A stretch of 64,000 nucleotides of DNA from NCBI RefSeq assembly GCF_012317385.1, contig NZ_CP051144.1, forward strand, positions 1,984,001-2,048,000, given 5' to 3'. Below are positions 1-7,392 of this stretch, one piece after another. The first letter of the stretch is position 1, and the number at the start of each line of letters is the position of its first letter. The position numbers were made by a program, and so were the translations under genes. A model generated the notes under the pieces. It made no database searches. It was not told the origin of the DNA and saw only the letters and a program-made list of their open reading frames with translations. The DNA comes from Romboutsia sp. CE17 (lineage in GTDB: Bacteria; Bacillota; Clostridia; Peptostreptococcales; Peptostreptococcaceae).

Positions 1-474
1 TATTTGGAATACACTATCTGCAGATGTATAAACTATAACATCTCCAGTTTCTATTTGGTGTTCACCATATTCATCTAAAATTGCAGTTCCAGAAGCAGGT
101 TTGTTACCAACTACTTTTCTTCCAGTTCTAGCTTCAAATTCATCAATTATTTCTTTTGGAAATCCATTTTCAAAGGTTTTAAACGGAGTTTCAACTAGTA
201 CACCTGTCATCTCCCAGTGTCCTGTTGTTGTATCTTTTCCTTGTGATAATTCTGCACATTTTCCATATGCACCTATTGGTTTTTCTTCGGATTCTATAAA
301 GTCTGCTCCTTCTATATTTCCTATACCTAATTTTCTTAAATTAGGTATTTTTATATCTTTATATTCTTTGACAATGTTTCCTAATGTGTTTACTCCACTA
401 TCTCCAAATTTTTCAGAATCAGGAAGCGCACCTATACCAACACTATCTATTACCATCCATATTATTCTGTTCAT
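1..474 (-). CDS. deoB: phosphopentomutase DeoB, N-terminal part (cut by window edge)
   Basis: Interconverts (deoxy)ribose 1-phosphate and 5-phosphate in nucleoside salvage, in the cytoplasm. The visible 158 residues start MNRIIWMVIDSVGIG, which carries the metal-binding Asp (about residue 10) of the alkaline-phosphatase-like fold. The DTTTGHWEM segment near residues 81-89 contains the threonine phosphorylated in the cycle. The reading frame is still open at base 1, so the C-terminal part lies outside the window. The start follows an AGGAGG-like site just upstream, 17 bases after the recombinase gene stops, so it is probably the end of the spoIIM-xerD transcript. The spoIIM/xerD/deoB order also occurs in Bacillus (family knowledge). 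Confidence 0.95.
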   Translation of the reverse strand, partial: MNRIIWMVIDSVGIGALPDSEKFGDSGVNTLGNIVKEYKDIKIPNLRKLGIGNIEGADFIESEEKPIGAYGKCAELSQGKDTTTGHWEMTGVLVETPFKTFENGFPKEIIDEFEARTGRKVVGNKPASGTAILDEYGEHQIETGDVIVYTSADSVFQI

Positions 475-491
475 TTTAATGTCCTCCTTTG

Positions 492-1370
492 TCACTTTGT
501 TCTAGGATGCTTTTCTTTCATTTCTTTTCTAATATTTTTATTTATATGATTTACATAGCTTTGTAAACTTGACAAATTGGAATTACCTAATATCTTACTT
601 ACTACAGCTACATTTGCACCATTATTTAATAAATGTATTGCAAATGAATGCCTAAGCATACTAGGGTTAATATTTTTATTTATATTAGCATCTACAGCAT
701 ATTTTTTTATAACTTTCCATAGACCTTGTCTTGTAAACCTACTACCTAATGAGTTTACAAATAGCGATTCTTCTTTTTCATTAGCAATCTTAGGTCTTCC
801 TTCTTTTAAATATTTTTCTAAATAAAATTTTGTTATATCTGAAATTGGTATTACTCTTTGATGTTTCCCTGAATTACAATATATATATTCAATGTCTAAA
901 TCAAAATCTGTAATGTTCATTTCAATTAACTCAGAAACTTTTATTCCAGTTCCATACAATATTTCAAATATAGCCTTGTCCCTAATTTGTCTAGGAGTAT
1001 CTAAATTAGGAAAATTTAATAAAGCATTTATTTCATCTTCAGTCAAAACATCAATATCTTGTTGTTTTACTTTAGGTTTTTTTATACTTCTTGAAGGATC
1101 CTTTTCGCATTTACCAGAAAAAAATAAATAATCATGGAAAGATTTTATAGAAGATATCATTCTGGAAACAGTAGCTGCCGAAATATTAGATCTTTCTAGT
1201 TCTATTAAATATGCAATAATATCATTTTCCCTTACATCTTCTAGTTTTATATTTTTATTATATAAGTACTCTATATATTTTTTTATATCTATAAAGTATG
1301 ACGATACTGTATTATCAGACAATTTCTTTTTGTTTTTTATATAATTAATGTATTCCTGTATTACTTCCAT
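492..1370 (-). CDS. xerD: XerD-like tyrosine recombinase with altered catalytic residues
   Basis: A 292-residue protein with the usual XerC/D layout: an N-terminal SAM-like core-binding domain (about 1-90) and a C-terminal catalytic domain (about 105-285). In XerD it would resolve chromosome dimers at dif with XerC and FtsK. The start follows AAGGAG. Several catalytic positions differ from the family: Arg-I in the usual 'LRVSEL' is Lys144 (IKVSEL), the HxLR histidine is Ser237 (PSMLRH), and the 'LGH' histidine is Asn263. Lys169, Arg240 and the nucleophile Tyr272 are present. It may be catalytically impaired, or a regulatory or specialised paralogue. The position next to spoIIM and deoB is that of Bacillus xerD (ripX). 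Length and frame are intact, so it is not an obvious pseudogene. Confidence 0.85.
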   Translation of the reverse strand: MEVIQEYINYIKNKKKLSDNTVSSYFIDIKKYIEYLYNKNIKLEDVRENDIIAYLIELERSNISAATVSRMISSIKSFHDYLFFSGKCEKDPSRSIKKPKVKQQDIDVLTEDEINALLNFPNLDTPRQIRDKAIFEILYGTGIKVSELIEMNITDFDLDIEYIYCNSGKHQRVIPISDITKFYLEKYLKEGRPKIANEKEESLFVNSLGSRFTRQGLWKVIKKYAVDANINKNINPSMLRHSFAIHLLNNGANVAVVSKILGNSNLSSLQSYVNHINKNIRKEMKEKHPRTK

Positions 1371-1382
1371 AGCAAGCTCCTT

Positions 1383-1997
1383 TTATCTGACTAGGAATTG
1401 TAAAATATTAATAAATATAAAATTTAATAATGCTTGTATTAGTAATGTTGATACTAGTATTATTATTAAATTTAATAAATATTGTTTTAGTAAGAATATT
1501 ATATTCTTCTTCTTTTTATTTTTATATTCTTTCACAAATTCTTTTAAATAATTTATTGATATTATTATTAATATAATTGTTCCTGGTATAATCACTAAAT
1601 TTTTAATTAAAGCTGTAAAAACAATTTTAATACTTTTTGCTTTAAGTAATAATATACAACTATTTATAGTATAGCCGATTGATAATCCTTTTAGCATAAA
1701 AATTAAAATTGAAATTGGAAATGTTATAACTAATAAGTTTAGTATACCTATTAAGCTCATAAATTTAAAGTCTAATTTTAAATTTGACAGAATCGTATTT
1801 TTTAATCCTATGCTATCATTAGAGCTATAGTACTCTTCAATTCTACTTATAGAATCATTTATAATATTTTCATACCCAGGAAATATTTTATTTAAGCATG
1901 TCCCAAGTATAACAAATGCTATAAATAGGATTCCAATTAGTATTATTCTTTTATTTAGTTCTTCATAATAAACTTTTTTCCCATATGTTCTTCTCAA
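1383..1997 (-). CDS. spoIIM: stage II sporulation protein M (SpoIIM)
   Basis: Membrane subunit of the SpoIID-SpoIIM-SpoIIP peptidoglycan-degrading machine that drives forespore engulfment. The 204 residues have an N-terminal membrane segment (about 16-36), then an extracytoplasmic stretch rich in Ser/Asn/Glu, then three or four further hydrophobic segments, and a Lys-rich loop (KNKKKK, about 158-165); this is the SpoIIM topology. No ATG is available near the N-terminus. The start is TTG, eight bases after a GGGGAGG ribosome site. That site sits in the 3' arm of a strong hairpin (2002-2053), so translation may be controlled. It lies 12 bases before xerD and follows the NUDIX gene. Confidence 0.93.
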   Translation of the reverse strand: MRRTYGKKVYYEELNKRIILIGILFIAFVILGTCLNKIFPGYENIINDSISRIEEYYSSNDSIGLKNTILSNLKLDFKFMSLIGILNLLVITFPISILIFMLKGLSIGYTINSCILLLKAKSIKIVFTALIKNLVIIPGTIILIIISINYLKEFVKEYKNKKKKNIIFLLKQYLLNLIIILVSTLLIQALLNFIFINILQFLVR

Positions 1998-2001
1998 ATT
2001 T

Positions 2002-2053
2002 ATAACCTCCCCTTGTACCTTACATATTATTATGTAAGGGAAGAGGAGGTTAT
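2002..2053 (-). promoter_or_regulatory. hairpin that would sequester the spoIIM ribosome binding site
   Basis: On the minus strand the sequence directly after the NUDIX stop reads ATAACCTCCTCTT...AAGGGGAGGTTAT: a 13-pair outer stem with one G-U pair. An inner 8-pair stem (CCTTACAT/ATGTAAGG) has a 6-base loop. The 3' arm contains the GGGGAGG of spoIIM and the 5' arm is its anti-Shine-Dalgarno. No U-tract follows, so a terminator is unlikely. Translational control is inference; the pairing is directly visible. Confidence 0.7.
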
Positions 2054-2058
2054 GACTT

Positions 2059-2586
2059 TTATATTAATTCTTTTATTAATAATAATCCTATCGAAGTTTT
2101 TGCGTCTTCAATTTCATTTTTTTGTATCATTTTATAAACTTCGTCCATTTCAAACTCTTTAACTTCTATAATTTCATCTTCATCAAAGTTTTGTTCTCCT
2201 GGAATAAGATTTTCCGCTAAGAAGATATATATTTTTTGGTTTGAAAAACCAGCTGATGTATAAAATTTATGTATTAGTTTTATTTTTTCAGCACTGTATC
2301 CAGTTTCTTCCTTTAATTCTCTTATTGCACAATCCTTTGGATTTTCACCTATCTCTATTTTACCTGCAGGTATTTCCCACAACTCTTTTTCTATTGCTTT
2401 TCTAAATTGTTTTACTAGTATAACTTTATTTTCAGGTGTAATAGCTATAATTCCAACTGCACCATTATGTTCTACTATTTCTCTTTTTTGATATCCTCTA
2501 TTAGGAACTTCTACAGTATCCACTCTTAAACTTATTGTTTTCCCAGTATATACTCTATCACTACTAATAGTTTTTTCTTCTATCAT
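2059..2586 (-). CDS. nudF: NUDIX hydrolase, probable ADP-ribose pyrophosphatase
   Basis: Predicted to hydrolyse ADP-ribose to AMP and ribose 5-phosphate in the cytoplasm. The NUDIX box is complete at about residues 75-97: GKIEIGE, seven residues, then RELKEETG, with the REx2EE metal ligands. Length (175) and the N-terminal beta-rich dimerisation segment fit the ADP-ribose pyrophosphatase subfamily rather than MutT. The GGAGG site and ATG lie inside the 3' end of the DUF3866 gene (23-base overlap), so the two are translationally coupled. Bacillus also has nudF near spoIIM and xerD. Ribose 5-phosphate links it loosely to downstream deoB. Confidence 0.92.
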   Translation of the reverse strand: MIEEKTISSDRVYTGKTISLRVDTVEVPNRGYQKREIVEHNGAVGIIAITPENKVILVKQFRKAIEKELWEIPAGKIEIGENPKDCAIRELKEETGYSAEKIKLIHKFYTSAGFSNQKIYIFLAENLIPGEQNFDEDEIIEVKEFEMDEVYKMIQKNEIEDAKTSIGLLLIKELI

Positions 2587-3655
2587 TGCAAACCTCCATT
2601 AAGTAGTACGCAGCTGTACTTGCTGCCTGGAAGAACTCTTTATCTTGTTCATAACTTCTCCCCATACTTTTTACCCTTAAATTAAAATAATCTAAGTCTT
2701 CTTTAGTTTTACCATTGTTGATATATACTACGTTGTGTTTGTGATTTAAATTGTTATTTTCTATTTGATTTTTGATTACTGCCATACAATCTTCATCATA
2801 CACAGTTATCGGTATATTTACGCTAACATTAACAATGTCATTAAATACTGTAATACTGTGATGTGATATTCCTCTATGTCGATCTCTTTTATCTGAAAAA
2901 CTTATTCTAGGGATAGCTATAGGAGTTCCTCCTAATTTTTTAACAGCATCTAAAATAGGGCCTTGTTCTATACCTGTAAATCCATATTTTGTTCCAGTTC
3001 CTGCAATCCCTGGTCCCATACTTACAAATACAGCATCTGCTTTTAATACTTCTTTTGCTGTTATTAACGCGGTGTATATGTTTACACACTCAAAATCTCC
3101 ACCAAAAGCATTACCAATCGTTATTGTATAATCTATTAAATTTTTATTTTTTAAAGTTTCTACGTTTTTGCTTAAGTATATAGGAAGTGCTGCTCCATCA
3201 GTCATTATATATACTAATTTTTTATTAGGATAATTTCTCTTATAAGAAGCAACAAATGGTGTTAGCATACTATGTAAAGTTCCTACTACAACTGGCATAT
3301 CATATAAACTTTCAAAGTTATCTATTACACTATGGTAGCTGCTTTCTTGTTCCTCTACAGAATCCACCTTAATTTGAAAAGGCGTATACCTTAACTTCAT
3401 TATATGGCCACCAGGTGTAAAACTAGATTCTATATTATTTAAATTTGATATAACAAAGTGGTAACCACCTGTTCCCAAACTTAATTCTACAGCAGTTGTA
3501 TTTAATACAACTTCATCTCCAACATTAACTGCACCTGTCATTTTAGGATAATTATATGCTTTTTGAATTTCTCCATTTACATTAACTCTTATATCATCTA
3601 AATTTTCACTTTTATCAATTATCTCTTCTACTATTCCAAGCTTTTTACTTATCAT
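2564..3655 (-). CDS. DUF3866 family protein, function unknown
   Basis: A 363-residue protein recognised as DUF3866, a family common in spore-forming Clostridia and in Actinobacteria without an assigned function. The first 80 residues look like a beta-rich domain (repeated VNV/VGDEVVLN strands). The central part has Rossmann-like alternation with small glycine-rich turns (GTLHSM about 124, TDGAALP about 152, GNAFGGDFE about 183, MGPGIAGTGTKYG about 213). Near 260 there is RDRHRGISHHS, rich in His/Arg, which could form an active or anion-binding site. No signal peptide or membrane segment, so it is probably cytoplasmic. It overlaps the NUDIX gene downstream and lies 5 bases after the MraY-like gene. 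Its role is not known. Confidence 0.85.
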   Translation of the reverse strand: MISKKLGIVEEIIDKSENLDDIRVNVNGEIQKAYNYPKMTGAVNVGDEVVLNTTAVELSLGTGGYHFVISNLNNIESSFTPGGHIMKLRYTPFQIKVDSVEEQESSYHSVIDNFESLYDMPVVVGTLHSMLTPFVASYKRNYPNKKLVYIMTDGAALPIYLSKNVETLKNKNLIDYTITIGNAFGGDFECVNIYTALITAKEVLKADAVFVSMGPGIAGTGTKYGFTGIEQGPILDAVKKLGGTPIAIPRISFSDKRDRHRGISHHSITVFNDIVNVSVNIPITVYDEDCMAVIKNQIENNNLNHKHNVVYINNGKTKEDLDYFNLRVKSMGRSYEQDKEFFQAASTAAYYLMEVCNDRRKNY

Positions 3656-3659
3656 AAGC

Positions 3660-4484
3660 TTACCTTCCTAATTTATCTATAAAGTTTAGCACTTTGTTAT
3701 TTTCTATTATTTTAGTTAATGAATATTTTTCAGTTAATAAATGTATTAGTACTAAGAATACAAGCCAAGTTAATCTAATATTAAATGAATATCCAAGTAC
3801 CATAAGTATACCAATAGATATTCCAAGTACATTTGATCCTGTATCTCCCATCATAGCCTTTGCTTTTAAGTCATACTTAAAATAAGCTAAAACATTAGGT
3901 AATATAAGCAGTGGTAATACTTTTATATACCCTGTTAATGTTGTAAATATACTTATTATTATTGCTAAATAAACTTTTATTGCTCTACCTGGCCTTAAGT
4001 CTAATAAATTCATTAAATTTGTTGATAAAGCAATTATTAATGTATTTATAATTATATCTGAAATACTCTTAGATATAACAACTGAAACTAAAATTCCTAC
4101 AAAACCTCCAAAAACAGCTTTGAATCCACCTGTAGTTAAGTTTCCTTTAAAAAGACTTTTAAAGTGCCCTTTAAGACCACTCACATCTCTATTTCCTATT
4201 ATGTCATCTAATATTCCTGCTAGAAACATGGACATAATTCCGAATATAAAAATAAATATAAACATTAAATTTTTATATTCTGTAGTAAAATACACAAGTA
4301 TAATACTATTTATTATAATCATGGGTAAAAATACAATCCCCATACTTACTGGTATCATATCATTTTTGTAATTAGGTCTAACAACATTACTGTTTATAAG
4401 TAAATTCTTAAATAAAGGTATTGATATATACGTACCCACAAAACCTATTAAAAATAAAATAGTGTAAAATATGTACTTATTCAA
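3660..4484 (-). CDS. MraY/WecA-family polyprenyl-phosphate sugar-phosphate transferase
   Basis: An integral membrane protein of 274 residues with about eight to ten hydrophobic segments. It carries family signatures: GILDDIIG (about 90-97, catalytic Asp pair), NLMNLLDLRPGRA (about 156-168) and MMGDTGSN (about 211-218). Such enzymes transfer a sugar-1-phosphate from a UDP-sugar to undecaprenyl phosphate on the cytoplasmic face. It is shorter than true MraY (about 320) and its sequence between motifs is divergent. The donor sugar is unknown. It lies between a family 2 glycosyltransferase and DUF3866, in one transcript with steA and the SteB-like gene. A separate mraY in a dcw cluster is expected elsewhere, so this one likely serves a different glycan. 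Function is inferred. Confidence 0.85.
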   Translation of the reverse strand: MNKYIFYTILFLIGFVGTYISIPLFKNLLINSNVVRPNYKNDMIPVSMGIVFLPMIIINSIILVYFTTEYKNLMFIFIFIFGIMSMFLAGILDDIIGNRDVSGLKGHFKSLFKGNLTTGGFKAVFGGFVGILVSVVISKSISDIIINTLIIALSTNLMNLLDLRPGRAIKVYLAIIISIFTTLTGYIKVLPLLILPNVLAYFKYDLKAKAMMGDTGSNVLGISIGILMVLGYSFNIRLTWLVFLVLIHLLTEKYSLTKIIENNKVLNFIDKLGR

Positions 4485-4490
4485 ATATTA

Positions 4491-5183
4491 CTACCTCCAT
4501 TCTTTCTTTTTTTGCTTTAAAACTTTCTTTATGTGGTAGTATTGCTTTCCTCTGTGTATAAAACCTTTTAAGTCTCTTCCAGTTTCATTATGAGTCATAT
4601 TAACTAATACTTCTCTTATTTTAAATCCATGCTTTAATATATCTATAGTCATTCCTACTTCAACACCATATCCAAATGGTATTTCATCAAACTTTTCTAA
4701 AACTTCCTTTTTAAATAATCTTTGACCAGATAATGTTGCATCTAATTCTACCCCAGTCATTTCTAGTACTGAATTTTTAGCTAAACCTTTTACAAATCCT
4801 AAGCCACCTTTTTTCTTTGCTGGAGGAAATTTAGCTATAACTACGTCTGCATCACCACTAATCATTGGATCTATAAGTTTTTTAACCTCTTTAGCAGAAC
4901 TACCTAAATCTGCATCTAAAAAACCAATAATATCTGCATTTTTCATTGCTATTTTTAATCCATAATTTAATGCATATCCTTTACCTCTATTTTTATCTAA
5001 CTTTAAAACTATAATTTTTTCACTATTAACTTCTGAAGCTATTTTTGTAGTTTTATCGGTAGACCCATCATCCACAACTATTATTTCATTAATTTCATTT
5101 ATACCTTTTATACTTTCTAATGTATCCTTTATTCTTATTTCTTCATTGTAAGCTGGTATTATTATGCTTATATAAGGATTCAT
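4491..5183 (-). CDS. family 2 glycosyltransferase
   Basis: A 230-residue GT-A fold enzyme. The N-terminus has IIIPAYNEE (about 7-15), then IIVVDDGSTD (about 34-43) and the metal-binding FLDADLG (about 89-95), all hallmarks of GT2 enzymes that use a nucleotide-sugar. There are no membrane segments, so it is cytosolic or peripheral; the C-terminal 20 residues are strongly basic (KQYYHIKKVLKQKKKEWR) and could touch the membrane. Resemblance is to the polyprenyl-phosphate or glycerate glycosyltransferase side of the family; the acceptor cannot be told. Six bases separate it from the MraY-like gene, which suggests it acts on the lipid-linked product made there. Confidence 0.88.
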   Translation of the reverse strand: MNPYISIIIPAYNEEIRIKDTLESIKGINEINEIIVVDDGSTDKTTKIASEVNSEKIIVLKLDKNRGKGYALNYGLKIAMKNADIIGFLDADLGSSAKEVKKLIDPMISGDADVVIAKFPPAKKKGGLGFVKGLAKNSVLEMTGVELDATLSGQRLFKKEVLEKFDEIPFGYGVEVGMTIDILKHGFKIREVLVNMTHNETGRDLKGFIHRGKQYYHIKKVLKQKKKEWR

Positions 5184-5204
5184 ATCATTCTCTCCTTTTG
5201 TTAA

Positions 5205-6074
5205 TTACTTAAATGGTATTATACTTTCTGCATTTTCTGATATTCCAAATTTGCCAACTATACTTTCATCTTTTAATGCTAATACTAGTGCTAATTGTCC
5301 ACTTCCTTGATTAATGTTATCAATTGTAGATATCTTATTCTCAGAGTATAAATCTATGTATGATAGTTTAGTTTCTGCATCTTCTACACCCACTACATAT
5401 TTATTTTCTGATTTTATCTTATCTATTAATGATTTATCTATTTCTTTAAATTGACTCTCTAGGTCTTTATTGCTACTTTTACCTGTTAGAACAACTGAAG
5501 TATATGATTGATAACTATCACTTAACTCACTTAAAGTTAAAATGCCTAGTTCTTCAAGATAAGTTAATTTATCTTTAGCACCTTCATTTTTTAAAGCTTC
5601 TATAATGTAATTTATAAGTTCATCTGTACTTTTTATTTCTTCACCTAACTTGCTAGATAAATTAGCTAAAACACTTTTATCAGTTATATTACTATTTAAT
5701 TTTATATCAAAAGCAACATTTCCATTTGCTTTTAATATAGTATTATATATATTAGTTGTATCACAGTTTTCATTAGTAGATATTATACCAATATACTTGT
5801 CAGTTAATTCTTCAACTATTAATTTATCTACATTTTGGTTTATAAAGTCTACCACTTTATCATAACTGTTATTTACATTTTTTAGTTTTGCTTCTAAATT
5901 ATTATTAGTATCTCTTAAATCTTCGAATTTAACGTCTAAGTCATTTATTATTTGAGCTTGTTGTTTACTTAACTCCTGATCATAATTTAAGTTAAATCCT
6001 ACTAACATACCTATTCCTAATGATATAAATATAGCACCTATGGTAACTATATAATACTTCATATTTATGTGCAT
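5205..6074 (-). CDS. SteB/MctB-family membrane-anchored coiled-coil protein
   Basis: A 289-residue protein with one N-terminal membrane segment (about 7-27, IVTIGAIFISLGIGMLVGFNL), a short coiled coil (about 33-75) and an extracytoplasmic alpha/beta domain. This is the architecture of the MctB 'copper transport' family. In Corynebacterium the homologue SteB pairs with SteA and binds the cell-wall hydrolase RipA (literature knowledge). Here it directly follows steA, as in Actinobacteria. No Cys/Met/His metal site is visible, so copper transport is not supported. The likely role is as partner of SteA in division or envelope control; this is inference from pairing. Confidence 0.8.
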   Translation of the reverse strand: MHINMKYYIVTIGAIFISLGIGMLVGFNLNYDQELSKQQAQIINDLDVKFEDLRDTNNNLEAKLKNVNNSYDKVVDFINQNVDKLIVEELTDKYIGIISTNENCDTTNIYNTILKANGNVAFDIKLNSNITDKSVLANLSSKLGEEIKSTDELINYIIEALKNEGAKDKLTYLEELGILTLSELSDSYQSYTSVVLTGKSSNKDLESQFKEIDKSLIDKIKSENKYVVGVEDAETKLSYIDLYSENKISTIDNINQGSGQLALVLALKDESIVGKFGISENAESIIPFK

Positions 6075-6090
6075 CTTAATCCTCCTAAAT

Positions 6091-7212
6091 TTACATCTGT
6101 AATAGTAATCTAAATTTCAACTGCATTAGGTGTATAAATTGTTGCACACTTGGTGAGAATGATGCAACTATTAATATTGGGAATAAAGCAGTTAAGATTA
6201 AAGCAAATATATATTTTAACTTTAATCTACTTCTATAAAGTAAATTAACACCTTTTGCATCTATTAATCTAGAACCTATTTTTAACCTTACTAAAAAAGT
6301 ACTTGCCATTCCCTTTCTTCCTTTTTCTAGGAAGTCTATCATATTAGAATGAGTTCCTACTGCTACAATAAGCTCTGCTTTATATTCATATGCAGTAAGC
6401 ATAGCTATATCTTCACTTGTTCCTGGTGCAGGGAACACTATAGCCTCTAAACCTAAATCCTCTACTCTCTTTAAGCCTGGTGCTCTACCATCTGTATATG
6501 CATGTACAACAATCTCTTTTGCTTTTTTCAAAGCTTCATCACTTACACTATCCATGTCACCAACTATAACATCTGGAGTATACCCAAATTCAAGTAAAGC
6601 ATCTGCACCTCCATCTACTCCAACAAGCACAGGTTTCATCTCTTCTATATAAGATATTATAGCACTTAAGTCCTCTTTATAATCTTGACCTCTTACAACT
6701 ATAAGAACATGCTTATTTTTATAGTCTGTCTTTACCTTCGGAATTTCAACATCTCCTAGAATAAATCCTTTTTCTTTTTTCGCATAATCTATAGTATTGT
6801 CTATAAATTTATCTAATTCTACACCAAGGTTTTCATATGCTAATTTTATTTTTTCCGAAACAACTTTTTTATCTAAAACTTCTCCGCTTCCTATAAATTT
6901 ACCATCTCTATATATATTTCCATCAACAACTTCAACAATTTGACCTTCTTTAAGCTCATTAAATAATTCTTCACCTATATTATCAATTATCAAAATATTT
7001 TTGTCTGTTAATATACCTGGTCCTTTATTAGGATATCTACCACTTATAGAAGGCGCAGCATTTATAACAAGCTTTATCTTACCTTCTACTAGAGAGTTTG
7101 CAGCTACTTCATCAATATCTACATGATTTATTACTGCTATTTCTCCACCTGTAAGTCTTTTCGCAAGTCTTTTGGTCTTTCTATCTACCTTAATAGGGGC
7201 TTCGACTCTCAT
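6091..7212 (-). CDS. steA: SteA, putative cytokinetic ring protein
   Basis: A 373-residue protein recognised as SteA, first gene of its operon. Residues 1-160 form an N-terminal beta-rich domain (NAAPSISGRYPNKGPG about 51-66). Residues 165-310 resemble a thiamine pyrophosphokinase fold: VDGGADALLEFGYTPDVIVGDMDS (about 199-222, split here only by family naming) and SEDIAMLTAYEYKAELIVAVG. A C-terminal membrane segment (about 333-355) ends in a short tail, so the bulk is cytoplasmic and anchored. In C. glutamicum SteA/SteB act at the septum and affect daughter separation; a similar role is inferred here. The start follows GGAGG. An extended -10 promoter lies 37 bases upstream. Confidence 0.88.
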   Translation of the reverse strand: MRVEAPIKVDRKTKRLAKRLTGGEIAVINHVDIDEVAANSLVEGKIKLVINAAPSISGRYPNKGPGILTDKNILIIDNIGEELFNELKEGQIVEVVDGNIYRDGKFIGSGEVLDKKVVSEKIKLAYENLGVELDKFIDNTIDYAKKEKGFILGDVEIPKVKTDYKNKHVLIVVRGQDYKEDLSAIISYIEEMKPVLVGVDGGADALLEFGYTPDVIVGDMDSVSDEALKKAKEIVVHAYTDGRAPGLKRVEDLGLEAIVFPAPGTSEDIAMLTAYEYKAELIVAVGTHSNMIDFLEKGRKGMASTFLVRLKIGSRLIDAKGVNLLYRSRLKLKYIFALILTALFPILIVASFSPSVQQFIHLMQLKFRLLLQM

Positions 7213-7248
7213 ATTTTAAACCTCCGATATCTTATAAAATCAAATTCC

Positions 7249-7257
7249 ATTATAGCA
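7249..7257 (-). promoter_or_regulatory. extended -10 promoter element for the steA operon
   Basis: On the minus strand TGCTATAAT occurs 37-45 bases before the steA start codon, a perfect TATAAT with an extended TGn. No good -35 box is seen at 17 bases. The 180-base gap between cca and steA holds nothing else recognisable. Confidence 0.5.
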
Positions 7258-7392
7258 TTATTTAGTAATAAAAGAAATATTTTAACCTTTTTTTATAAAC
7301 TCTACTAAGGTTGGACATATATTTACAGCATATAAACTACATTCATACATTTACTATCCCGCAAACATGTAACTATAATTCATATGCTAAGT

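Noticed and set aside
101-505. 134-residue plus-strand frame
   Set aside because: Shadow of deoB on the opposite strand, with composition typical of antisense reading.
5205-6074. Copper transport protein (MctB family name)
   Set aside because: No Cys, Met or His cluster for copper is visible, and the neighbour is SteA, so the SteB-type role is better supported.
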